Source of the DNA: Bacteroidales bacterium UBA1216
GTDB lineage: Bacteria; Bacteroidota; Bacteroidia; Bacteroidales; Paludibacteraceae
Assembly: GCA_002309255.1 (NCBI GenBank)
Contig: DBXI01000019.1
Coordinates: 1 to 44,679, forward strand
DNA: 44,679 nucleotides
Direction of reading: 5' to 3'
Shown here: positions 23,952-32,155 of the stretch, piece after piece
Layout of the letters: each line of letters opens with the position of its first letter
Position numbering within the stretch: the stretch's first letter is position 1
Translations under genes and position numbers: made by a program
Notes under the pieces: generated by a model
Told to the model about the DNA's origin: nothing
Seen by the model: the letters and a program-made list of their open reading frames with translations, nothing else
Database searches by the model: none

Positions 23952-25694
23952 TTAGAACTGCTGTCCTTGAGCGTTGTAACGGATGCCGTCGCGGATGATG
24001 ATTAGCTGTCCGTTCTCAATCATCTTCAGCGCAGCCGGAGCAACGATGGCGTTGTCGATAGAGGTCGGATCAGATGCCCCACTCTCATCGCAAAGTTCGT
24101 CAAGCGGAACGATCAGACCGTCAATTGCCCATTCGCCTACCCAACCGGAATAAGCCCAGTGGATGTTAATGAAGTTAAAGCTCTCCTGAGCAGTTTCAAA
24201 CTCAACAATTACGGAAACCTCCTCTACATCTGCCTCATCATGTGTTCCGTTACCGTAACGAACAACGCCTGTAGAATTAGCAGCGTTCACCCACAAGAAG
24301 TTCAGACCTTCTTTCGTGTTGCCGGCTTCGTTGTTATTCTTAACAGCAACTTTGATGTTATTGCCATCGGCTTTCGAGATCGTCAACAGGATACGACCAT
24401 TGACATCAGCGAAATCAGCCGCTCCAAGGTGACCTTGAGGCAACTCGCAATACTTAACGGCGGGTTCTTCGGGCTCTTCTTCCTCAACGGCTTCTACAAA
24501 CGTAAGGGTAACACCGGCAACCTTACCGGAAGACCACTCTTGGGTATTACGCAGTTTGAGTGTGTATTCGCCTTTCTTAGCAAACGTAAGAGTGCTATGC
24601 TCTGTACTGTCCAAAGCTACCTCACCGTCAGACCATTTCTTTGCAACAGGGTGAGCTATATAACCCAGCAAATTATCCTCGTCATCATACAAATCCAATA
24701 CGAACAGGTGTCCACCTTCAACTCCGTTCAGCACGCCGCTTACAATGCAAGCCTTCGTTACATTGATTGTCCAGACAGCTGTACCGTAGTTCTTGTTGTG
24801 ACCACCGTCACCATAGAGTTTCAAATCATCGTTTTTCCATACTGCACCTTCAAGGTGAGCCTTTTTGGCGGAAAGAACGAACGGCTCTTCGAAATCAACG
24901 TCAGGAACAGTAGCAGCCGAAACGGTTACTGCACATTCGTCAGTCTTCTCTCCTGCTTTTGCGGTGATAGTAGCCGTACCGGCTGCAATAGCAGTTACCA
25001 AGCCTGTTTCGCTAACAGTAGCAACGGCCTCATCACTACTCTCCCATGTTACGGTCTTGTCGAATGCCTCATCGGGACTAACAGTAGCTGTAAGCAGTTC
25101 AACTTCATCAATCTCCAAAGCGAGTTCGGTCTTGTTGAGCTCAATTGCTGAAACTGCTATCAATTCTTCCGGAGCATCGTCGGCATAGGTCAAGATAACA
25201 TTCTTAACAGAGCCTTTACCCCAGTCACGAATATTACGCAATTCAACAGTATAGATGCCTTCTGTAGGAAGGAGGATGGTTCCTTCCAAAGGTTTCTCCT
25301 TATCATAATCTTCTTTATATCCGTCACCGCCGTTATCAGTAGCCAGACCTTCTGCTACAGTACCCTTTGCGTTACCCAGTTCATCAAGAATCTTGACTTC
25401 GAAGACGTGTTTGTTATTTCCAACCATAGGACCTAAATCCAAGGTAACAGAAACATAGCAACCACGTGTAGCCGCAACTGTCCAAGTGGCTACCGGGTTA
25501 GAAGAAATACTGGCGTCCAACCAAGCAACATAGTGAGTTTCTGTAGACTGGTCCAGCCAGAAATTGTCACTTCCCGCACCTCCTGTAAGAACAGCATCAT
25601 CGGCTGCACAAACATACGGAGAAGCGAAATCGGTTGCTGCATTAACTGCAACTGCTACCAGCATTGCAGCGAAAAAAGAGAAAATCTTTCTCAT
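23952..25694 (-). CDS. Secreted modular protein: two beta-sandwich modules, Big_2 domain, C-terminal tag
   Basis: The product has 580 residues with signal peptide MRKIFSFFAAMLVAVAVNA. Residues about 25-172 and 268-400 are homologous modules; both end in YTVELRN or YTLKLRN, an aromatic acidic stretch and G-x-V-x-x-V-x-L-T. Between them (about 180-258) is a Big_2 domain with SAIELNKTELALEI, VTWESSDEAVATVSETGLV and AGTATITAKAG. A further beta-rich region (about 412-535) leads to the tag IENGQLIIIRDGIRYNAQGQ (559-578). There is no enzymatic signature; surface adhesion or glycan binding is likely. It has the same promoter type and the same 3' hairpin as the 19959 gene. Confidence 0.75.
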   Translation of the reverse strand: MRKIFSFFAAMLVAVAVNAATDFASPYVCAADDAVLTGGAGSDNFWLDQSTETHYVAWLDASISSNPVATWTVAATRGCYVSVTLDLGPMVGNNKHVFEVKILDELGNAKGTVAEGLATDNGGDGYKEDYDKEKPLEGTILLPTEGIYTVELRNIRDWGKGSVKNVILTYADDAPEELIAVSAIELNKTELALEIDEVELLTATVSPDEAFDKTVTWESSDEAVATVSETGLVTAIAAGTATITAKAGEKTDECAVTVSAATVPDVDFEEPFVLSAKKAHLEGAVWKNDDLKLYGDGGHNKNYGTAVWTINVTKACIVSGVLNGVEGGHLFVLDLYDDEDNLLGYIAHPVAKKWSDGEVALDSTEHSTLTFAKKGEYTLKLRNTQEWSSGKVAGVTLTFVEAVEEEEPEEPAVKYCELPQGHLGAADFADVNGRILLTISKADGNNIKVAVKNNNEAGNTKEGLNFLWVNAANSTGVVRYGNGTHDEADVEEVSVIVEFETAQESFNFINIHWAYSGWVGEWAIDGLIVPLDELCDESGASDPTSIDNAIVAPAALKMIENGQLIIIRDGIRYNAQGQQF

Positions 25695-25779
25695 GATTTT
25701 AAGATTTTAGTTAATATTAGGGTTAACAAAATGGTTCCGTGTTCATGGGGCAATGGGTATTTTGCACCGATTGCGAATG

Positions 25780-25811
25780 CAAAGTTACGAAAAAAAAACG
25801 ATATGTGCAAA
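25780..25811 (-). promoter_or_regulatory. Promoter of the 23952 gene
   Basis: On the - strand TTTG (25811-25808), a 20-nt spacer ending in a T-run, then TAACTTTG (25787-25780). The core is nearly identical to the 23711-23742 promoter, including the words around it. Confidence 0.75.
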
Positions 25812-25884
25812 TTTGCAAAGCAAAAAAATGCTGTTTTTACGTAGAAAAATGCATTTTGTGCCCAAATTACGCATGTTTCGCAAC

Positions 25885-25892
25885 TTTCGAAA
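25885..25892. promoter_or_regulatory. TTTCGAAA octamer upstream of the 23952 promoter
   Basis: Same palindromic octamer as at 18246-18253 and 18315-18322. It lies about 75 bp upstream of the -33 box and could be a shared regulatory site. Confidence 0.35.
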
Positions 25893-26141
25893 TGATTATT
25901 TTTACTTTCAAATAGTTTCGCTTTATTGAAAGAAAATAAACCCAGATAAACACTTTTGAATGCTTTTAGCGCTACGCGCCTTGCACGCTTTGCTGCTAAA
26001 AACTCCTTAAAAGTAAACTATTAGATAGTTTTTATCATCAAACCCAGCACTCTTGCGGAGTAAAAGCATCAAAAGCCATAAACCTAAAAAACATTGTCAG
26101 GTGAATCGGATTTGGATGTGATTAGGTGGTTGTCGTGAGAT

Positions 26142-26185
26142 GGTCCCGTGATGGTCGCGAGTGAAACTCGATGTAGTTCGGGATC
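26142..26185 (+). other. Nested hairpin in the gap
   Basis: GGTCCCG at 26142-26148 pairs (one G-U) with CGGGATC at 26179-26185. Inside it, CGAGTGAAACTCG at 26158-26170 forms a 5-bp hairpin. This is a candidate structured RNA or the end of a small transcript; no family is recognised. Confidence 0.3.
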
Positions 26186-26287
26186 AATTCTATACCATGA
26201 AGCAAATATGTTTTAGAGAGTGGTTAAAAAATGTTAACAAAAGACCTAAAATCCCGTAAAAACACAAAATTCGTAACAAAATTTGTT

Positions 26288-26465
26288 AAAAAATTTGCAA
26301 AAAGGCCAAAAACGTGTACATATTTGTATAAAATTTCGCTAAACGCCCCCCAAATGGTCTATATTTCTAAAAAATGCAGGCTATATTTCCAAAAGTGGTC
26401 AAAAAATTTGCAAAACGCCCCCAAAACGACATATATTTGTATAAAAATTTGCTAAAACCACCAAA
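26288..26465 (+). repeat. Two imperfect ~65-bp direct repeats, 113 bp apart, with promoter-like elements
   Basis: Copy A starts at 26288 and copy B at 26401; both begin AAAAAATTTGCAAAA and continue through ATATTTGTATAAAA to GCTAAA. Each contains TTTG, a 21-nt spacer and a -7-like element: CATATTTG at 26319-26326 in A and TATATTTG at 26432-26439 in B, where B matches TAnnTTTG fully. They read towards the ORF at 26668. Confidence 0.6.
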
Positions 26466-26556
26466 AATGTCCCCACCAAACATCCTCAAACACCTCTCAA
26501 ACCCAAAGAAAGCCGATAAAAGAAAAAAGGAGCAAAAAAGAAAATTAAAAAAGAAA

Positions 26557-26644
26557 ATCTCTTCTCTTCGTCTATAGCTTGTATAACGTACTTATCCCTC
26601 TATAATCTCCCTTTGTGGAAAGAAGAGAAGAGATCGTTTTTTTT
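26557..26644 (+). terminator. Long-loop terminator-like hairpin in the leader of the 26668 ORF
   Basis: ATCTCTTCTCTTC at 26557-26569 pairs perfectly with GAAGAGAAGAGAT at 26622-26634 (13 bp), followed by cg and a run of eight T residues. The loop is 52 nt. It ends 23 bp before the ATG of the small ORF and downstream of the candidate promoters, so it could attenuate that gene. Confidence 0.6.
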
Positions 26645-26667
26645 GAAAATAAATTTATTTTTTTACT

Positions 26668-27045
26668 ATGGAACAAGACACATTCATCCATCTTTGGAAG
26701 TTGTTGAACCCTCAGGGCGAGTACGTCTATCGTGAGAAGATCTGCCGGCAGATGTGGTCAAGTTTCGACCTAGACAAGCAGCGTGCCATCTACCTGCGCA
26801 TCCGTGGCAAGCTGCAGCGCGGCGAGCAAATCAGCCCTAATCCTTACTACGCCCTGCAGCACAACATGGATCCTGAACCGCCGAAACTGACGCCGCCAAA
26901 GAACTACAACCACACCGCAGACTTCCTGACCATAGTCAAGACCGGCACACTCGTCTCTGCCGAGTACAACGGCGAGGTAGGCATCTTCACCGAGGCAGAT
27001 GCACAGAAGCATGCCATGACCATCCTCCGTCACTTCAAGCCATGA
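26668..27045 (+). CDS. Conserved-looking small protein of unknown function
   Basis: The product has 125 residues, is soluble, and has no signal peptide or membrane segment. The N-terminal half (MEQDTFIHLWKLLNPQGEYV, then CRQMWSSFDLDKQRAIYLRIRGK) looks helical and charged. The C-terminal half (TGTLVSAEYNGEVGIFTEADAQKH) could be a small beta unit. I do not recognise the family. It has normal codon use, an ATG start, and an elaborate AT-rich leader with promoter-like repeats and a terminator-like hairpin. It converges with hipA, the two stops being 9 bp apart. A role linked to HipBA is possible but unsupported. Confidence 0.7.
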   Translation: MEQDTFIHLWKLLNPQGEYVYREKICRQMWSSFDLDKQRAIYLRIRGKLQRGEQISPNPYYALQHNMDPEPPKLTPPKNYNHTADFLTIVKTGTLVSAEYNGEVGIFTEADAQKHAMTILRHFKP

Positions 27046-27053
27046 ACAGGAAG

Positions 27054-28328
27054 TTACAGATACACATGTGTGCGTTCGATGGCATCGATGGTAGCTTGCG
27101 GTATGTCACTGTTCTCTTTGGCGAGCTGCGGCCAGCGGCTGACAGCCTCTACGACCCGGTCAATGATCAGTTTGGCACGTTTGACATTCATCTCGCGGGC
27201 TACGCTGATCAGGTCATCGCGGGTGATGTTGTCCCACTTGTTGTTAATCGGCATCTGGTGGGTAGCCGTCCAGCCGCCTTGCGGGTTGTATGCCCAACTC
27301 ATGTCGTAAGCCGGCGACAGGCGCCATTCGCCACGGCGGTTCATGAGGAAGGAGATGTTCTTCGTATGGTCATCCTGGTTGCGTGCCACAACGTTGAACA
27401 CCATGCGCCGGTAGAGCTCCTCGGCTTCGGGGTACGTGAGCCGCATGCGCCGCATAATACCAAAGGCCTGCTCGTAGGAATAGGCGTGCAGCATATTGAA
27501 GTCGTAGTGTGCCAAGCCGCACAAGGTCTCCATGTGCAGTTTATGACCATTCACGCGATCAAAACGCCTCGTCATGAAGTGCGCACGATCGTGCTCGCGG
27601 TACAGGCGGCACTCGGTCATGTTGATACCGGCAGCTTTGGCTATCAAGGAGTGAACATATTCTATCTCGCCGAAATGCATCGGGTCACCCAGTTCCTTAT
27701 TGGTCACTCCGTCGAGTTTGATCAGCCAGTAGTCGAATCCTTCGGGCGCAGTAGTCTGTCCGCTGCGCACCTCACCTGTTGCATCATTGTATGCAATCAC
27801 GGCCTTGGCTCGTTGTCCGCCGGCAGAGGTGCCGACGCGGATGATGTTGTCAATAGCCTCTTGTGCATCTGTCTTAAGATTGGTATGAAATGCCTCTTTG
27901 TTCTGCAGTACCTGATTAGCGACATCAATCAATGAATCTATCTCCAACTTCTCGGAGTTTTCCAAATAATCGGCATACGCCGGCACGAACTCCAATGCTC
28001 CCATTCCACGTGTGCCTTGATAGCAAAGACGTTCAATCGGATTGGCAAAGGATTTGCCGACACTCACTAACCACTTATTCAGCAATGCTCGTCCGAACGC
28101 ATCCGGTAAGGCATCGGCTAACAAGCCCGGCAGACTGTTAAACGTATTGCTCCGCAACTCCGGAAACTCATAGATCTTATTCCTTACGACCGGCATCATT
28201 AGAGGCGACGGCTCAATACCTTTTGTCGCAAAATTTTCGTCATAACGAAAAACAGCCACGTTTCGGCGCTCGTCCCATGCAATAGCGCCTATGCGCTCGC
28301 CCCACAATATAACTTCTGCGTTTACCAT
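27054..28328 (-). CDS. hipA: HipA-family serine/threonine kinase toxin
   Basis: The product has 424 residues, a full-length HipA. The N-terminal couple domain includes SLPGLLADALPDAFGRALL. The Gly-rich ATP loop is VGTSAGGQRAK (165-175), the ATP lysine is probably K204 in WLIKLD, the catalytic loop is NQDDHTKN with D319 as the expected base, and the metal-binding motif is YDMSWAY with D342. HipA kinases phosphorylate a translation component (glutamyl-tRNA synthetase in E. coli; targets differ between families) and cause growth arrest. Its start overlaps the end of the hipB-like gene by 7 bp, indicating translational coupling. All key residues appear intact. Confidence 0.93.
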   Translation of the reverse strand: MVNAEVILWGERIGAIAWDERRNVAVFRYDENFATKGIEPSPLMMPVVRNKIYEFPELRSNTFNSLPGLLADALPDAFGRALLNKWLVSVGKSFANPIERLCYQGTRGMGALEFVPAYADYLENSEKLEIDSLIDVANQVLQNKEAFHTNLKTDAQEAIDNIIRVGTSAGGQRAKAVIAYNDATGEVRSGQTTAPEGFDYWLIKLDGVTNKELGDPMHFGEIEYVHSLIAKAAGINMTECRLYREHDRAHFMTRRFDRVNGHKLHMETLCGLAHYDFNMLHAYSYEQAFGIMRRMRLTYPEAEELYRRMVFNVVARNQDDHTKNISFLMNRRGEWRLSPAYDMSWAYNPQGGWTATHQMPINNKWDNITRDDLISVAREMNVKRAKLIIDRVVEAVSRWPQLAKENSDIPQATIDAIERTHVYL

Positions 28329-28675
28329 TCTGATTCAGGATTAGAGGGTTGAATAGTATTCGATAATTTAGAGTTCCTTACGCGCTTAGGCTGCGGATGG
28401 GATTTCATATAATCAGCTATCGCGATAGGATCCAGTTGTTCTTCCTCAAAAAACAGGTACAACATGTTTAGCGCGTTTAGCGTGCGGAGGATCATAAGCA
28501 ATGTAAGCAATGAGGTGTTGCTTCCATTTTCAATTTGGCTTATACTGAAATCCGATATGCCACAACGGGTCGCAAGCGCTTTTTGAGTTAGATTTGCTCC
28601 AATACGCAAGCGCTTTATCTTCTGTCCTATTTCTTTCAAGAGGACTTTGTCTGATGCCAAATACGGGTCAATCAT
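28322..28675 (-). CDS. hipB: HipB-like HTH antitoxin
   Basis: The product has 117 residues. An XRE/Cro-type helix-turn-helix spans about residues 12-70: IGQKIKRLRIGANLTQKALA, then TRCGISDFSISQIENG, followed by LLTLLMILRTLNAL. The C-terminal tail is basic and Pro/Ser-rich. As in other hip modules the antitoxin gene comes first, and its product probably represses the operon and neutralises HipA. The promoter at 28701-28731 lies close to the start codon. Confidence 0.9.
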   Translation of the reverse strand: MIDPYLASDKVLLKEIGQKIKRLRIGANLTQKALATRCGISDFSISQIENGSNTSLLTLLMILRTLNALNMLYLFFEEEQLDPIAIADYMKSHPQPKRVRNSKLSNTIQPSNPESEW

Positions 28676-28700
28676 ATTAGATATATCTATAATTATGATG

Positions 28701-28731
28701 CAAAATTACAAATAATATTTGATATTTCAAG
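28701..28731 (-). promoter_or_regulatory. hipBA promoter
   Basis: On the - strand a -33-like CTTG (28731-28728), a 19-nt spacer and TAATTTTG (28708-28701), which matches TAnnTTTG. The AT-rich surroundings fit a self-repressed HTH operon. Confidence 0.55.
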
Positions 28732-28820
28732 TTTTATCGGATGAAATATTGCTTATTCTGACGTATTTATTCGATTTTGCCAATCAGACCTGCATTTCAT
28801 TGCGTGATATACAAAAACAA

Positions 28821-28892
28821 GTCAACAATTACCCAAATTACCCTCCCTGCAATGTGCAATGAAAATTTTGGATAATTTGGATAATTGTTGAC
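28821..28892. repeat. Palindromic pair of the GTCAACAATTACCC repeat (empty hairpin)
   Basis: The left arm at 28821-28843 begins GTCAACAATTACCCAAATTA. The right arm at 28870-28892 is its near-perfect reverse complement, ending GGATAATTGTTGAC. The loop is about 26 nt. The right arm ends exactly 16 bp from the stop codon of the 28909 gene, the same spacing as the pair at 33371-33442. Confidence 0.85.
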
Positions 28893-28908
28893 TACCTTAT
28901 CTCAGCCC

Positions 28909-31900
28909 TTACTCAACGCGCTTGCCGAGCATGTTGAACGTGTGACCATCTTTGCGGATGAAGATCTGCCCGTCACGGATGAACTTCTCGCCATCGCGAG
29001 GCGTGGGCAGCGGTGCCAGATCCTCGTAGCCAGTGGGAACGACGTGACGCCTACTGCGCGTAACGCGCATGGTGTTGATGAGGGTGGCATTGCCGTCCTG
29101 ATCGGCCGTATAGGAGTTGAAGAGCAGACATTCGTCGGAAACGATGATCTTGGTGAAGCAAGGAGCCTCAGGTTGCGCGAACATGCCGGTGAACAGGTCG
29201 AAGTAGTTGTTCATCTTGTGCGTGCTCTTGTAGCTCTCCAGCTTCTCGCGGTTATACGGGCTATAGCGCTTGCGTCCGCAAGTGGCACCGATGAAGTACA
29301 GCGTGCCGTCATCGACATTGAAGGTGCCGCCGCGGTAACCGGAGATGCTGACCTTGCTATCCACAGCCACCTCCTCGCGGTCGGAGATAGCGTCGAGGAT
29401 CGGTGTGCGGGTGTCGGGATTGACAGGACCGATCACCTCGTAGCAGTGGTCGTGACCCTGCAGGAGCACATCGATTTGGCACTCCTTCATCACGGGCAAC
29501 ATGATGGTGCGGAAGGTCGGTCCCTCCTTGTCCTTGCAGTGGCCTGCTCCGCAGAACACACCCTTGTGCACCAGTCCGACGCGGTACTTCGTGTCCGGAT
29601 GGAGCGCCACCTGCTCGCGGAACCAGTTGGCTACATCATTGCTCAGGTACTCGGCGGTCATGTTGTCGTAGTTGTACGGACCGCGCCAGTAGTCCTGATG
29701 CGAATAGACGAGGAACAGCACATCGCCATAGACGAAGCTGTACGTTATGCCGTCGAACTGCGGTTTGATGACCGCCGATTGGTTGAAAGCGTTGTCGGTG
29801 TTGAAGTGATAGGTGTAGTTGAGATTGTCGCTGTCGTCATGGTTGCCGTCGGTAGGCACCAGAGGCATGCGCATCAGCACGGGACGGAGTGCCTGTTCGA
29901 ACCAGCGCTCCCACTCCCATTCGCTGTTGGCAGAGGTGCCCGTCTCAACAAAGTCGCCCGGGAAAACGCAGAAGCGTGCATCAGGTGCCGTAGCCACAGC
30001 CGCTGTAGCGCACCAACGCGCATGGTTGACGTACTCGACATCCTGAATATGGCTGTCAGACATGTAGATGAAGCTGAACTCACCCTGCTTGGCATTCTCG
30101 GTGCGGAACTGCGCTATCGGACTCCAATGCCCCTCATAGCCCACACGCCAGCTGTAGGTCGTGCCGGGGGTCAGATCCTCGGCGAGGGCTTTGTGGCTGA
30201 CGTAGGTGAACTTGGTGTTGGCGGCGAGACCGGTGGAGTCGATGATCTTCGAGCGGGACACCGCGTAACGCAGCGGTTTGGTAGTAGTGGGCGTAGCATC
30301 CACGATGATGAGGTCTGCAGCCGCGTCAAAATCCTCAGCGGTGGCATCGGCCTTGGCGAGCAGTTGCACCTCACCCTCGGTGATGCCGGCATTGGTGAAC
30401 CAACAGAACGCCATGCGGGTGCGCGGATCGCCGTTGATGTTCGCCACCATATTGTAAGGCTCAGTGTTCGGCACGAGCCGCGTTATCGCCTCGCGCATAG
30501 CTTGAACGTTAGCCGTTATGTCGGCTATTGGCGCTTTGGTGCTGTCAAGGCGGGCAGACTCCTTGGCGATGAGGAACGGGATGAACGAGGGCACGGTGTA
30601 ATCCTCCTGCAGGTAGAGCTCGTCTGCCTCCAGCACCTCTTTCGGGTAGTGCGTGGGCGGTACGGGCGATACAATGACCGTGACGGTGGCCGTGAACCCG
30701 CCATCAACGGTAGTCACATGCAGCGTGGTCGAACCTACGCTAACGCCGGTGATCGAACCATTAGCATCAACCGTAGCGACTGCTTCGTCATCAATTGTCC
30801 ATGTGAGGCTCTTGTTCGTGGCGTTCTTGGGATAAACGACTACGCCTGCACCGCTGAGTTGCCCGACAATGACATTCACCTCCTCGGTCAGCAGCACCAG
30901 TCCTGTCACACTCACCACAGCGGCATCAGGATCAAACTCATAAGCACCCACATCGGCTGTGCCGCCTTTGGGACGGGCAACACCGTTGATGTCCGTATCG
31001 GCAGTAACGGAAGCCTTGCCCTGATTGATGAGTGGCGAGGTTGCCATGAGCGAATAGTCGGCTGCCCGCATCGCAGCAATCTGTCCGGCATCCTTGGGCA
31101 AACCAATAAATGTTGCAGGCATGCGGAACTGCGGTCCGCCGGCAACGTTATTCGTAGGATCGAGTGTTATACTGCCAAACGACACTCCGTCGAATCCCTC
31201 ATCCGCCCAGTTAGACGACGAACCGCTACTTGCAGAAATGAAGTTGACAGGATCGCCAAAGTCATCGGCAGCACGGTTGTTCCAGAACACAGAGTTATAG
31301 ACCTTGGCATTGGAGTGAATTCCTGCATAGCCGCCGTCGCTGAGGTTATTGCACACGGTGCAATGAACGACCTGTCCCTTGTAGTTGTATATAGCTCCTG
31401 TAGCCGGCCATGTGGACTCGGAAGGTTCGCAGTTATGGATGACGCAATTGCGCACTGTGCCGCCGTTGTTATACACGGCTCCCCACTTGCCTGTGCAGCC
31501 ACGGATGATGGTGTTCTCCACTACGCATCCGCTGTTCACGCATACAGCACCACCTTCCTTCATCGACGAACAGAGCTCGATGATGCATCCGCTGATGCCC
31601 GCATAGCTGTGCATATACACGCCGCCACCGGTGCTGCCGGTAGTCGTGCAATTGCGGATGATGCAGTTGCGGAGCGTTATGTTCTGGCGGATAGACGCAC
31701 CGGCACCGCTGCTGGAGGTGGTGGCGTTCTGCAGCACCAGACCGTCAATAACCGTCGGATTGGTGAACGCCGCGCCTGCCTCTATCAAACGCTTGGTCAT
31801 CGACGAACCGTCAAGTACAGACGGATAGAGGTCGATGTCCTGCTCGCGGGTGCCCGCCTTGAAGCTGCCGAAGATGTGCTTGCCGTCAACCAGACTGATG

Positions 31901-32106
31901 GACGATGTGAGATTATACGTTCCTTGGGCGACGAACACGGTGTCACCCACTGCAGCAGTGGAGAGGGCTTTCTTGATGGTCAGCATCGCCGTTTCCCACG
32001 ACGTACCGGCTTTCTTGTCATCGCCGTCCGGACGGACGAAAATGTTTGCCGCTTCCGCCTCGATAAGAGCGAAGACCGCAAACATGGTAAGCAAGTAGCG
32101 TTTCAT
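28909..32106 (-). CDS. Beta-helix / Big_2 / purple-acid-phosphatase-like metallophosphoesterase, copy 1, with C-terminal tag
   Basis: The product has 1,065 residues. After the signal peptide, a right-handed beta-helix (about 20-395) shows repeated NCII-x-NC and VVENTIIRGC turns and closes with DVGAYEFDPDA. A Big_2 domain (about 398-480) follows, with SLTWTIDDEAVATVDANGSI. A purple-acid-phosphatase-type N-terminal domain (about 548-670) contains INGDPRTRMAFCWFTN and LTPGTTYSWRVGYEGHWS. The metallophosphoesterase domain has all motifs: DSH (D684, H686), PGD (D718), GNHDD (N755, H756), VHK (H847) and GHDH (H885, H887). The tag FIRDGQIFIRKDGHTFNMLG ends the protein. The predicted role is an exported phosphomonoesterase or phosphodiesterase targeted to a polymer; the substrate is unknown. 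It shares its 3' palindrome and spacing with copy 2. Confidence 0.82.
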   Translation of the reverse strand: MKRYLLTMFAVFALIEAEAANIFVRPDGDDKKAGTSWETAMLTIKKALSTAAVGDTVFVAQGTYNLTSSISLVDGKHIFGSFKAGTREQDIDLYPSVLDGSSMTKRLIEAGAAFTNPTVIDGLVLQNATTSSSGAGASIRQNITLRNCIIRNCTTTGSTGGGVYMHSYAGISGCIIELCSSMKEGGAVCVNSGCVVENTIIRGCTGKWGAVYNNGGTVRNCVIHNCEPSESTWPATGAIYNYKGQVVHCTVCNNLSDGGYAGIHSNAKVYNSVFWNNRAADDFGDPVNFISASSGSSSNWADEGFDGVSFGSITLDPTNNVAGGPQFRMPATFIGLPKDAGQIAAMRAADYSLMATSPLINQGKASVTADTDINGVARPKGGTADVGAYEFDPDAAVVSVTGLVLLTEEVNVIVGQLSGAGVVVYPKNATNKSLTWTIDDEAVATVDANGSITGVSVGSTTLHVTTVDGGFTATVTVIVSPVPPTHYPKEVLEADELYLQEDYTVPSFIPFLIAKESARLDSTKAPIADITANVQAMREAITRLVPNTEPYNMVANINGDPRTRMAFCWFTNAGITEGEVQLLAKADATAEDFDAAADLIIVDATPTTTKPLRYAVSRSKIIDSTGLAANTKFTYVSHKALAEDLTPGTTYSWRVGYEGHWSPIAQFRTENAKQGEFSFIYMSDSHIQDVEYVNHARWCATAAVATAPDARFCVFPGDFVETGTSANSEWEWERWFEQALRPVLMRMPLVPTDGNHDDSDNLNYTYHFNTDNAFNQSAVIKPQFDGITYSFVYGDVLFLVYSHQDYWRGPYNYDNMTAEYLSNDVANWFREQVALHPDTKYRVGLVHKGVFCGAGHCKDKEGPTFRTIMLPVMKECQIDVLLQGHDHCYEVIGPVNPDTRTPILDAISDREEVAVDSKVSISGYRGGTFNVDDGTLYFIGATCGRKRYSPYNREKLESYKSTHKMNNYFDLFTGMFAQPEAPCFTKIIVSDECLLFNSYTADQDGNATLINTMRVTRSRRHVVPTGYEDLAPLPTPRDGEKFIRDGQIFIRKDGHTFNMLGKRVE

Positions 32107-32155
32107 AGAAGTATATATGTTGAGTGCGGATTTAACGGAATGAACGGATGGTGTT

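Larger units (their letters stand above)
25695..26667. other. 973-bp AT-rich gap without a convincing gene
   Basis: The gap holds the promoter of the 23952 gene (25780-25811), a TTTCGAAA octamer (25885-25892), a two-part stem (25952-26014), a nested hairpin (26142-26185), two 65-bp repeats with promoter-like elements (26288 and 26401), and a long-loop hairpin with a T-run (26557-26644). The overlapping Lys-rich open frames at 26231-26577 follow the repeated DNA and look non-coding. Confidence 0.65.

Noticed and set aside
21339..25151. Long + strand frames (342 and 330 codons) opposite the two modular secreted proteins
   Set aside because: Shadows of the 19959 and 23952 genes; no start signals or domains.
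26231..26577. Two overlapping Lys-rich frames
   Set aside because: They translate the AT-rich 65-bp direct repeats in different frames; low-complexity composition and no conserved look.
27042..27935. 297-codon + strand frame
   Set aside because: Antisense to hipA, which has intact kinase motifs.
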